Assembly (NCBI GenBank): GCA_030015575.1
Contig: CM057339.1
Location: 694,784,761-694,848,760, forward strand
Direction of reading: 5' to 3'
Source of the DNA: Agapanthus africanus
Taxonomy: Eukaryota > Streptophyta > Magnoliopsida > Asparagales > Amaryllidaceae
Length of the DNA stretch: 64,000 nucleotides
Made by a program: the position numbers and the translations under genes. Under the pieces are notes generated by a model. That model saw nothing but the letters and a program-made list of their open reading frames with translations, was not told the DNA's origin and searched no databases. Shown here in pieces: positions 20,292 to 29,681 of the stretch. How positions within the stretch are numbered: the stretch's first letter is position 1; each line of letters begins with the position of its first letter.

Positions 20292-21697
20292 TGGTACGTG
20301 TTTTGTGTATACGTTTTAAAAATCAAAGTTAAGAATACCGCAATTAAGACGGTGTCGCTTAGTAGCTAGCCGGTTGAGTACGGGTCGGTCCACAAGGAGA
20401 TGGATTCCTTTTCTTTATGTTTTAACGAGTTAAGTCCAAAAAAATTGATGGTTTTGTTTTTAGATCTAAGAATAAGATTAAATTGATTTAAAGTCTTGCT
20501 AGGTTTAGGATTAGATTAGTTTGGAAAAAGAATTCTACTCACTGCTTTCTTTGCCCTAGTTATGAATAAAGGTGTTAGGGTAATCGGCAACAACGGGGAT
20601 TAGCACGACTGGGAAGAAACTAAGTTTCTTCCTTTTGGTCCTTGTCCGTCCGTTCTTGGCTCTTAGTCCTAACCTCCAGTTAATTCAATCATACCCGGTC
20701 TAACTAGGGAATCACCGCTATCACGTAGGATAGGGTGCCATAGTGAGCGGTGTGTGGTTGATTTAAAAAGAGTCCTTTTAATAAAATTATATGGGCAAAG
20801 AAAGGAGTGAGAGAGATTTCCATCTCTCAAACCTTCCCTATCCTAACCCTAACAAGTGAGGGATTACTCACTCATTAGGAAAGTTCCGATGAAATTGATT
20901 TTTTTATAATTTTTAAAAGACTATCTAAGTTGCAGATAATAAAAGACAGATAAAAATCCAGGAATTAAATTCAGATAAAAGAATGCATGATAAAAAATAA
21001 AAATACCTTTATTGATGACCTCTTGACGATTACAAGGAAATTAAAATTTAATCTTGAAATTAAAAGAGGCATCTCAAAAGAGACACCCTGAAAGAGGAAC
21101 CCTTTATTTGGCTTGGAGCCCTCCTATTTATAGATGAGAGAAACACTAGGTTTACATTTTGATCCATACATGAAATTACAAAACAACCCTAAAGACCGAG
21201 TCAAAGCAACGACACCCCACCGACACGTGCATTGCACGGCCGCGGAACCGCAGCAGAATAGCCTGTTTGGCTGCTGATCCGCGGCCATTTGGTGGGCTCA
21301 TGGGCCCATATCTTTAGGGTTTCTTCAAGTTGCTTTTATATTCTGTTTTCTTTACTTGGTCTCTCAGAATCTCTTCAATTTTCTTCCAGATATTCAACAG
21401 TGGACTTTTTACTGTGAGCTTTACATTGAAGTCTTGAATCTTGTGCTGCCCTTGAACTTTGTGCATTGAACCATCTAATGATTTTCAGTTGTTCCTTGAA
21501 ATGGTGGGCATCATCATACGGATTCATCTATTGTTGGTCGTAGTCTCACATTTGTAGCGTATTTTCATGAATTTCACTGTAATGATCTAAGAACCTGTAA
21601 CCTGCAACTATTTAGCAGACATGGATCAAAAGCACCTATTTAATTGTAATATGATTAAGAATGGGCGATATAATAATGCAAAATTCTGATATGAACA
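20292..21697 (-). repeat. 3' LTR of Athila-like minus copy (1.41 kb)
   Basis: Plus-strand ends are TGGTACG and ATGAACA, so TG...CA on either reading. TATA box CTATAAATAGG (antisense) at 21123-21133. In the first 113 bases it differs from the partner LTR at six positions, all transitions. Confidence 0.9.
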
Positions 21698-21712
21698 AAT
21701 ACCCCCAAACTT
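21698..21712 (-). other. Polypurine tract of Athila-like minus copy
   Basis: Antisense AAGTTTGGGGGTATT lies directly before TGTTCATATC, the LTR start. The same AAGTTTGGGGG motif recurs twice further upstream (near 23005 and 23130). Confidence 0.85.
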
Positions 21713-23000
21713 ATCTTTTGCTCGTCCCGAGCAAAGCCAACTTTATTCTCGAAAAAACTTAACCTCACTTTCGTAGGGAATCGCGATTGCACTGAGCTCG
21801 TGCAACAAGCCATTAAACCTCTAGGTGTCCCTAGTAGGAGGAGTGTTGTCTTCTGAGGGTTTTCAGTGGATACTACCCACAAAATCCGATCAATTTGGCC
21901 TGTTGACTTTCATTCTTCAATTCGGTGTTTTAGCAAGAAATTCTATTATCTTCAACTTAGAAATCATCAACCCATATTTTTCATGCTTCCTTTTCATTTA
22001 ACTTAAAATCGTATATGTTCTGTAAATTTATTTAGCTTTTAGCAGCTTTTGAATTTTCCTTCTAAGTTTCCATCTCAACTTAGGAATTTTTATCATCTCT
22101 ACTGAAAATATAATCCCTATCTTTCATTCCTATCTCTCATCCAAACCCCAACATATACCTCTACGTGTGTGTATGTATCACCCTTACACTTGAAAATTCA
22201 ATTCAAGCTATCATACTCTTGTCCATCGTCCAAAGTACTTTTAGTTGGTGAATTTTAGATGAAATTGCTCACACATCCTTCATGCGACCATTAATACTTC
22301 TTGAGGTACTAACGGCCGATTATAAAATGTATTTGCGTATTTAGGCGTAATTCCTTGTCTTGTAATACCTAAGGCTTTAGCAGTGACTCTCATACCAGTT
22401 GGTCTAAGATACTAGGTGATAAAGCACCCTCGCTATATATTTTTTATTTTACGCAGCCTTAAGTAATTACAAAACCAATGTTCATTTTTTTTATATCTCT
22501 TATTTCACACTTATACTTTAATTTTTTCTTCATATACTAAGGATTTTAGACAAGAGCATTTCAAGGTATCCTCTACTATCCCAAGTTTCAAGGTGCGTGT
22601 ATGTGCTAGTTGTAGGGTCTATATTTTCAGAATTTAGACTTAAGGTTAGGAATTATTTTTCATACTTACACTTCAATAAAAATTTCAATAGTCTTCCCTT
22701 ATTTTGACTTAGCCCAAGAACTAAACTCAAAATTTGCTTATTTCTAAATAAACTATAAGGACATATATTTTCTATAATTAAACTTTAAGAAAAGTTATTT
22801 TTAGGGTTTTTAATTTACCAAGTTTAGGATCTAATTTTTCCTAACTAGTCAACCGTCATGTTGAACTTAAGTCAAACATGGCCAAAATTGAACTTTTCAA
22901 TTTTTATAATTTTTTTGATTTTTATGGGTTTTAAAATAAGTATGCAAATGCAAAAAATATACACATGAATGCGAAGGAAGAAGGCTTACCGAGCACACCC

Positions 23001-23032
23001 CCAAACTTAAACTTGACAGTGCCCTCACTGTC
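23001..23032 (-). other. Hairpin and polypurine-like motif, minus copy
   Basis: Antisense GACAGTG-AGGG-CACTGTC (23015-23032) followed by AAGTTTAAGTTTGGGGG. It corresponds to 12137-12171. One loop base differs and the stem is conserved. Confidence 0.6.
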
Positions 23033-23181
23033 AGGCTAGACCAAGAGGGTCAAAATTGTCGGCACTCCCCTGTTTTTTTTATTATTATCAGAAAAAGAAA
23101 ACAAAATATATATACAAAAAAAGGTCCCCCCCAAACTTAAGTGAAACAGTATTTTCACTGTTGAAGCATTAAAGTTCAGAG

Positions 23182-24046
23182 TTAGGGAGGAGAAAAACAC
23201 AGTATCAAGCTATATAAGGCCTTACATAGGCCAAAAGTTAGCACCAACCATTCAAAAATTTTATCGTTATAATGGTGTGGTTGGTGAAAGAATGGAGTGT
23301 AAAGAAAAGAAATGAGAAACACACGAGACCGTGTGGAGATAGAAGCAGTATACGGTCTCGGTAGAGGAGAAGAATGGAGGAAGGGAAAAAGAAATGGTTG
23401 TGGTTCGACTTCTTCAGGTGGAGGTTGATTGATCATAAAATTCGTGTCGTTTAGGAATGCAAGTTCGTCAGCAAAAAGTTCTTCAAAACTCTCATCGATA
23501 TAATTGAACATTTTGCTATTAGTAGGTTTTGTGCCAGAATTTATCATACTTGATTTGTCAAAAATTATGGAGGTAGGAGACTCGAAAAACTCATCTACCT
23601 CATTTTCAAGAGTATCCAAATCAAGTTGGCTTTCTGGAATGATCAAAGTTGAATTATCGGATTGTGATTCATCAACACTCACTGAAATTATAGGAAGAAT
23701 AGAAGAGGAACCTGAGAAAGTGGAGAAAGAAGTTGAATACGAACTTGAGGGTGGAAATGGAGTGTATAAATTAGCACAATTTGTAATGACCGATGTGTAA
23801 AAAGCGATTGTGCTAATCTATCAACCCACTGAGAAATGAGGTCAAATCCCTCAAGATTCGTGAGAAAACATGGGTACGTCGAACTTGGTAAAGCAGACAT
23901 TGAAAATGAAAGGGATACGGTTTCTTACGCGGTCGGAACGATAGAAAGGATGAAGGGGATTGATTTAGGAAGTGTAACAGTTAAAGGTTCAGGAGGATGA
24001 ATTGGAAAATCCGACTCATCAAACAAAACTGGTTCATCCTCAATAC
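23182..24046 (-). pseudogene. 3' part of the Athila-like unknown ORF, minus copy
   Basis: After the solo LTR the protein resumes with SDFPIHPPEPLTV, then SSTYPCFLTNLEGFD, ISQWVDRLAQSL and the conserved end RSRVFLISFLYTPFF and DKIFEWLVLTFGLC. Compared with the plus copy, about 100 residues are missing after the LTV segment. A segment rich in Asp, Glu and Ser (about 23420-23680) is present only here. A stop and a frameshift near 23685 break the frame. The function is unknown. Confidence 0.6.
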
Positions 24047-24053
24047 TATCCTG

Positions 24054-24076
24054 TTTCCTGATTTAAAATCAGGAAA
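24054..24076. other. 23-bp perfect palindrome at the LTR end
   Basis: TTTCCTGATTT, a central A, AAATCAGGAAA: two 11-bp arms, two bases inside the LTR terminus. Confidence 0.9.
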
Positions 24077-24100
24077 GCCTACGGAAGAGGCTTCAGAAAA

Positions 24101-24461
24101 GGGTCACGTGCTCACACGTGACCAGCAGTCACGTGTTGGCACGTGACATCTAAAAGCATTGGCAAGGCAGATTCAGTTTCCCGACTACATCAAAGAAAAG
24201 GGCTTCAGAAAGGGTCACGTGCTCCCACGTGACCAGGGTCACGTGTCGGCACGTGACATTTAAAAGCAGCGGCAAAGGCACAACTGTTCTCTGATTAAAT
24301 CAAGAAAAAGGCTCCAGACGAGGGTCACGTGCTCACACGTGACCAGGGGTCACGTGGTTGCACGTGACGGCTAAGCAGCGACCAGAAGGCAGAGCGCAAA
24401 AAGAAAGAAGAGGGCTCGTTCCAAGGGGGTAACGTGCCCACACGTGACCAGGGGTCACGTG
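24101..24461 (+). repeat. Four tandem units with paired CACGTG boxes
   Basis: CACGTG starts at 24105, 24115, 24130, 24140; 24216, 24226, 24240, 24250; 24326, 24336, 24351, 24361; and 24441, 24456. Unit starts are 105-111 bp apart. In units 1 and 3 the first pair forms the palindrome GTCACGTGCTCACACGTGAC. CACGTG is the plant G-box, bound by bZIP and bHLH proteins. The array lies 330-690 bp upstream of the TATA box. Confidence 0.85.
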
Positions 24462-24791
24462 GCCACACATGACCGGCTTTCAAAGCATATCTGTTAACAG
24501 AATTAAATTCCGAGAAAAGATCTCTCAAATCTTTCCAAAGGAAAATGATTATTTGGAACCAATCGAATTAAAAATTTAAAGATTCGTAAATATCACCCAT
24601 CTATGGAAAAATCTTGAATTTGGAAAGATCTCCCCCTAAAATCTAACCGAAATAACAAAGGAAAATCTCTGGATTTAAAATCCAATGGTGAATAAAATTC
24701 ACCTAATGATCCAAAGGTCCAAACGAATGGTGAGCACAAATCAAATCTCTCAAGGAAAGATTCATCAAAAAACTAATTGATTCTGCTGCTT

Positions 24792-24807
24792 CTCCTATAA
24801 ATAGGAG
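24792..24807 (+). promoter_or_regulatory. TATA box within a palindrome
   Basis: CTCCTAT-AA-ATAGGAG, a perfect 7-bp-arm palindrome whose centre is TATAAATA (24796-24803). Strong TATA boxes of this form are typical of plant LTR promoters. Confidence 0.6.
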
Positions 24808-24940
24808 CCAAGAGACACACAGAGGGATATATATGCAGAGGGAGAAAAAAGAGAGAGAGCCTTGATACTTTGGAGGAATTTGGATTTTCTGCAATAAAAA
24901 AAAAACCCTAGGTAAGGAAGGGAAGGCTTTTTGAAAGAAA

Positions 24941-25516
24941 AGAGAATTCAATTCTCAACAGAGTTTAACTCTGATATTAAACAAGAAGAACATAGTTCTC
25001 TCTTTAGTGGAGGATCTGTAAAGTGCACATCTCCCCTTGAATTGAGAATTTAATTCTCATTGGGTTGAGATCCTGCCATGCAGATCCAAAGCATAGAGAG
25101 GGAATGAAAGCTTGAGAATTTAATTCTCACAGAACTAATGGAATTTAATTCCTTTAAAATAAAATTAGGGTTTAACCCTATGTTATGGGAATTTAATCAG
25201 GGTTTAACCCTAGTTAAGAACTTAGTTCTGTTAAAATAACAGGAATTTAATTCTCTTAAGAAAGAAGAAATTAGGGTTTCACCCTATGATAGGATCTCAT
25301 ACCTCTCTAAAAGAGAGTGGGAATTTAATTCCTTTAAAGCTTTTATTAGGGTTTAACCCTATGATGGAATTCAGTTCGTCACATATATGAGGAATTTAAT
25401 TCCTACAGAAAATTCAGAGTTCAACTCTATCCTAGAATATAAATCTTCAGAAGGGAATAGGAATTTAATTCCTCTTAAATTTATCGTTAGGGGTCAACCC
25501 TACGAAGAATTTAATT
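24941..25516. repeat. Array of 13-15-bp odd palindromes (GAATT, AGGGTT and GAGTT types)
   Basis: Examples with a single central base: GAGAATTCAATTCTC (24941), CAGAGTTTAACTCTG (24958), GAGAATTTAATTCTC (25044, 25114), GGAATTTAATTCC (25140, 25320, 25391, 25460), TAGGGTTTAACCCTA (25166, 25347), AGAACTTAGTTCT (25217) and AGAGTTCAACTCT (25416). Spacers are mostly 10-60 bp and unlike each other. The AGGGTT type contains the telo-box AAACCCTA. Confidence 0.9.
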
Positions 25517-25568
25517 CTCAAAAAAAGGATTAACAGATCTTCTAAAAAAACATATAAAGAGGTAGGGT

Positions 25569-25761
25569 CACGTGCCACCACGTGACCCCCGAGAAGATCC
25601 ACAGAGAAGGGCCTCTGAGGCAGTGCCTCACGTGACCCACGTGACCTTTGGCAGAGGTTTTAACATACAAGCATTTAAATGCCCGTCACGTGATGGCACG
25701 TGATGCTCTAAAAGATGCAATATTCTCAGCAGAACAAATGAAGGGAGGGCGCCCTCACGTG
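25569..25761 (+). repeat. Second CACGTG cluster
   Basis: Seven CACGTG boxes begin at 25569, 25579, 25629, 25638, 25687, 25697 and 25756, mostly in pairs 9-10 bp apart, downstream of the TATA box. Confidence 0.9.
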
Positions 25762-25785
25762 CTACCACATGACCCCTCTTGCCTC

Positions 25786-26101
25786 AGTGTTTAACACTAA
25801 ATTGGAACCCCTGAGTCCAGTGTTAAACACTGTTTTGCCTTAGTGTTCAACACTAATTAAAGAGCTTTCTTGCAGTATTTAACACTGAATTTCTTAGTGT
25901 TTAACACTAAATTAAATATCTATTGACAGAGTTTAACATTAATTTTCTTAGTGTTTAACACTAATTTGAAGTCTCTGCTGCTAGTGTTTGACATTGATTT
26001 GCTCTAGTGTTTAGCACTAATTTGAACCCCCTGTTGCTGGTGTTTAACACCAACTGTCTTTTAGTGTTAAAACACTAACCTGATCCCAGTGTTCAACACT
26101 G
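25786..26101. repeat. Array of odd palindromes, AGTGTT type
   Basis: AGTGTTTAACACT (25786), CAGTGTTAAACACTG (25818), TAGTGTTCAACACTA (25841), TAGTGTTTAACACTA (25895, 25949), TGGTGTTTAACACCA (26038) and CAGTGTTCAACACTG (26087), plus imperfect forms at 25873, 25928, 25982, 26005 and 26062. Arm changes are matched on both sides in several units. Confidence 0.9.
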
Positions 26102-26406
26102 CTGAATTAACGTTAGTCCAATTGGCTAAATGGCCAGAGGCAATGCCTCTCCTTCAATGGACCAACAGGAAACCAATATTCCAAACATGATTGGACTTAG
26201 CCCAAGATGGCAATAAGTCCTCAATTCAGATTTAACTGGGCTAATGGGCTCATAATATAATTAATTGGTCTTGATCCCAAATTGGGCCAAAGACTATTTA
26301 ATCCACCCCGGTTCAAGGGTACATCTCTTCACTCCTTTGATACTTGGCGTTGTAATTCCTCAACGTCTTCAAAGAGGTGACGAGTCCCGATGACCACACA
26401 TTGACA

Positions 26407-26845
26407 CGGACTGTGGGGTCCCTAAACCCATGGACTATGAGGTCCTTAACCTTGACCGAGATGCCTTAAAACTAACAACGGACTGTGGGGTCCCTAAACC
26501 CATGGACTATGAGGTCCTTAACCTTGACCGAGATGTCTTAAAACTAACAACGGACTGTGGGGTCCCTAAACCCATGGACTATGAGGTCCTTAACCTTGAC
26601 CGAGATGTCTTAAAACTAACAACGGACTGTGGGGTCCCTAAACCCATGGACTATGAGGTCCTTAACCTTGACCGAGATGTCTTAAAACTAACAACGGACT
26701 GTGGGGTCCTTAAACCCATGGACTATGACGTCCTTAACCTTGACCGCAATGTCTTAAAACTAACGATGGACCGCAATGTCCTTAAACTACCCATGGACCG
26801 CAATGTCCTTAAACTACCTACCGACCGTAACGTCACTAAACTAAA
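26407..26845 (+). repeat. 72-bp minisatellite built of about 24-bp monomers
   Basis: Units begin at 26407, 26479, 26551, 26623 and 26695. The first four are nearly identical; the fifth is diverged and is followed by three shorter units of about 27 bp. Each 72-bp unit itself holds three related monomers (GAC...GGTCC...TAAAC). Because 72 and 27 are multiples of three, a 152-codon frame stays open (26430-26888) and reads as repeats of MDYEVLNLDRDVLKL. I regard this as a by-product of the repeat, not a gene. Confidence 0.9.
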
Positions 26846-27407
26846 CAATAGAGCCCTCCCCCTTTTATTGCTCTCTTGTTGGATCTAAACGATCCCGTTA
26901 AGTTGATCTTAGTATAAAAGCTAGACTAACGTATCCTTAACAAACGTTTAAGTCGATCTTAGTCTCAAATGAGGCTAACGTATCCTTAAACCCAAACCCC
27001 CAAACCCAAATCTAAGATAATACGGATTTGGACTAGTCCACGCCCTACGGGAGACGACATAACTCAATCTCCGTATACAATCCACGGGCAACAAAACACA
27101 AAACAAACACATACGACACGAAGTGACCATCTGGAGAAGGAGAAAGTTGTTACCGCAATGCGGTAGCGTAATTAACTGCAGGGGCTTGCGCCTGCAGGGA
27201 AGAGTGTCCCCACAATCAAAAACCCCTCAAGCGAGGGGGAATCTGACGAAGTCTGCTACATCGGACGCATCCGTTCAAACCTTCGATACATGGTGCCATA
27301 AATCAACTTGGCATCTTTGGAGAGGTGGACGGATAGCACCAATTAGCATCTGCCCCGAATTTCAGGCAAGACGCCGGTCGCGCCGTCGTTCGGAGGGGAA
27401 CATATCC

Positions 27408-28555
27408 TTAATACTATCTTCAATACTCTCCTCAAAATTTAGCTTATCCATGCAATTCTCATCAAATTCAAGATACATATGAAGTTCGGGAGAAACATTT
27501 AATGTCTCGGGATGATGAATTGGAAAGAAAAACTCATCCAAATTTGTGGGTTCATCATGCAAAATATTCCCAGCGTCAATATCCTCGATCAAGTGAAAAT
27601 TAAATTTCTCAGACACTTCATCAAAAGCATGGATATCAATTAATTCAGGTTCTAGAGTGGAGGTGTACAGTTCAAAAGGATTGGGTGTGGGTTCACTCGA
27701 AAGGGACCCTTCACAATCAGGTAAATCAAACACTACAAAGTCGCACAACTCATTAGAAGTTTTATTTTCAACTGGTGAATCATTTGGAACACTTGATAGA
27801 AATTCAAAACTGGAGTTATGGGATTCAATTGGAGATGGGTAGGTTTGATTTGGAAGTGTGTACATCTCACTCTCACTACTCAAATTCTCAATCTGTCCAA
27901 CCGCCTCATCAAACATTGGAAAATTTGGAGCTAGTTGGAAACTAGCTACCGGGTCACTAGGTTTTATAAGGGCGGCCATGGGCGCATTCAAATCCTTAAT
28001 CTGTTGTCTTGACTCTACCATAAAATCTTCCAACGACTGTTCCAGACTAGACATGGGTTGTGAAGGGGTTTCAGTAAAAGATTCAAAGTTGTTTGGATAC
28101 TGGAAACTCCCAAATGGTTGTGTAGAAGCAATGTCTAGGGAAGGTGCGAAAGTCGGGTAGGACTGGTAGGACTTGAATGGTTGGACAGGAGTAGGATCAA
28201 CATTTGGATTAAAAGGTGAATGGACTTGTTGATCCCAAGAACTGGAAGTGTTGAAAAGAGTGAAAGATCGGTTACGAGATTGTTCAATATGTTCAGCAAT
28301 AGACATGGGTTTCGGAGTCACAACAGGACTCGAAAAAGGAGTATCAACGTAAGAAGGTGGTAAAGGTTGAAATGGTTGATACAAAGTGGATTGCGGAGTC
28401 CAACTGTTTCTCCTAGATGCGTCTATTCGATCTTTCAAAGAAATTTTGGGCATGGAGGGGTCGTCTGAAATTCGACCAAAACATTGCGCGTAGGAAGTAT
28501 TGTCTGGTTGAGGGTACCAGAGTTCGGCAAGAGTTTTGCGAGGTAGGGTACCCAT
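27408..28555 (-). pseudogene. 5' part of the Athila-like unknown ORF, minus copy
   Basis: The ATG at 28555 opens MGTLPRKTLAELWYP, matching the plus copy. The frame is open for about 382 codons to the solo LTR, where it reads into LTR sequence and stops shortly after. Shared landmarks are PSMPKISLKD, SSPVVTPKPMSIAEHIEQSR, PMSSLEQSL, SFQLAPNFPMFDE and a C-terminal acidic stretch. Position 91 of the protein is Gln, where the plus copy has a stop. Roughly two thirds of residues match the plus copy by eye. No known domain is recognised. The interruption by the solo LTR makes it a pseudogene. Confidence 0.7.
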
Positions 28556-29657
28556 GATGTGTGAAAGGAGAAAAAAATGTGATGATTTTTTTTTAATTTT
28601 TTTATTTAAAAAATTGTTTGTTTTTGGAGTTTTGAAATTTTTGAAAGTGTTTTTTTAGAAAGAGTTTTGCAAAAATTTGTACGGAACCACGACACAATTT
28701 CAAACAATCACAATTTGAACATGCACAATCAAGCCTAAAGCTAGGGTCTCCTAAGTCAACTAGACTGCTCCGAACTGATCCAAAGGACAAGTTGTGAGAT
28801 ATCTCTCAAATCGCCTCTTCACCGCCAATTGTGGCCAGGTAAGCACAAGTAAAGAAAGGAGGGATCTGCTCACGAATCACCGTGAGACGGGCCTTTAAAA
28901 ATTACCTTTCCCACTTGTCTAACCTGAGCACCATAAAGTCAGGTTTAGATAAACGACCGATTGCCCACAACCTTCCTCGGTCCTAATGAGCACGACAGTC
29001 CTTAATTGGCTGAGTCTAAATATTTTTTAATTAACTCGAGGGTGATGCATATGCTTTTTGTGATTTTTGGGGTCTTAGGAAGGGTAGTGAAATTCTCCAC
29101 CCAATCTGAGTTGGTGTTATAGCCCCTTAGATTCCATATTAATTATGCAAAGCAGTTAACACACCAAAAATCTAAAACGCTTGCAATTTTTTTTTATTTG
29201 GCAGCGCAAAGAATCCTACACAAAAACAATTTATTGGAGTGGGAGAAAGATTTCGCGCAAAGAACCCTGCAGGAAAAATTTTCAGTGGAGCTCAGGGTAG
29301 GAGAGGGGACAAAAATACCAACAGAAAATTTTGGGGTGCTGACGTCAGCAGTTGACCGCGGTTCCGCGGTTAAACGCTTGAATCCGCCGCGGTTCCGCGG
29401 TGGTTAAGATGGTTTGGATCTCCCAAATTTTTCTGTTATGTATTGTGATTCTCCTCTGTCTGTTCAGATCTTCTGTTTGTTGATTTGTTCACTGGCTTTT
29501 TCCAGATCTGAATCAGTCCATTTTCTTTTCCTGCGCAATTCACATAATACCTCTCAAAAAGAACAAGTTTTTTTTTGGTTTTAAAAATTTTCATTTTTAA
29601 AATTTTTAAAATTTTTATTTTTTAACCCGAAATTACACAAAGAAAGAGACTACCGTC
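28556..29657 (-). other. Leader of Athila-like minus copy
   Basis: Non-coding. It contains GCTGACGTCAGC (29338-29349) and two CCGCGGTTCCGCGG palindromes (29356-29369, 29387-29400). It is homologous to 8979-10077. Confidence 0.6.
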
Positions 29658-29675
29658 TCCCCTGCAACGGCGCCA
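29658..29675 (-). other. Primer-binding site, tRNA-Asp
   Basis: The antisense begins TGGCGCCGTTGCAGG, one mismatch from the site at 8961. It lies six bases from the LTR. Confidence 0.85.
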
Positions 29676-29681
29676 TTTGAT

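Larger units (their letters stand above)
24052..27402 (+). mobile_element. Solo LTR (3.35 kb) packed with palindromes, family G
   Basis: It starts TGTTTCCTGATT and ends GGGGAACA, with TATCC on both sides (24047-24051 and 27403-27407). The plus Athila-like copy shows the unsplit ORF at the matching place. No interior, primer site or polypurine tract is present, so it is a solo LTR. On + it has four 105-111-bp units with CACGTG, a TATA box at 24796-24803, a field of short palindromes (24941-26101) interrupted by a second CACGTG cluster, and a 72-bp minisatellite (26407-26845). The final 550 bp contain no gene I can support. Orientation is inferred from the TATA box and is less certain. Confidence 0.85.

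Noticed and set aside
24101..24461. Possible CRISPR-like array
   Set aside because: Repeats are 105-111 bp with internal palindromes inside an LTR with TG...CA ends and a target duplication.
26430..26888. 152-codon ORF with 24-residue repeats
   Set aside because: It is the translation of a 72-bp minisatellite inside a non-coding LTR; an open frame is expected when the unit length is a multiple of three.
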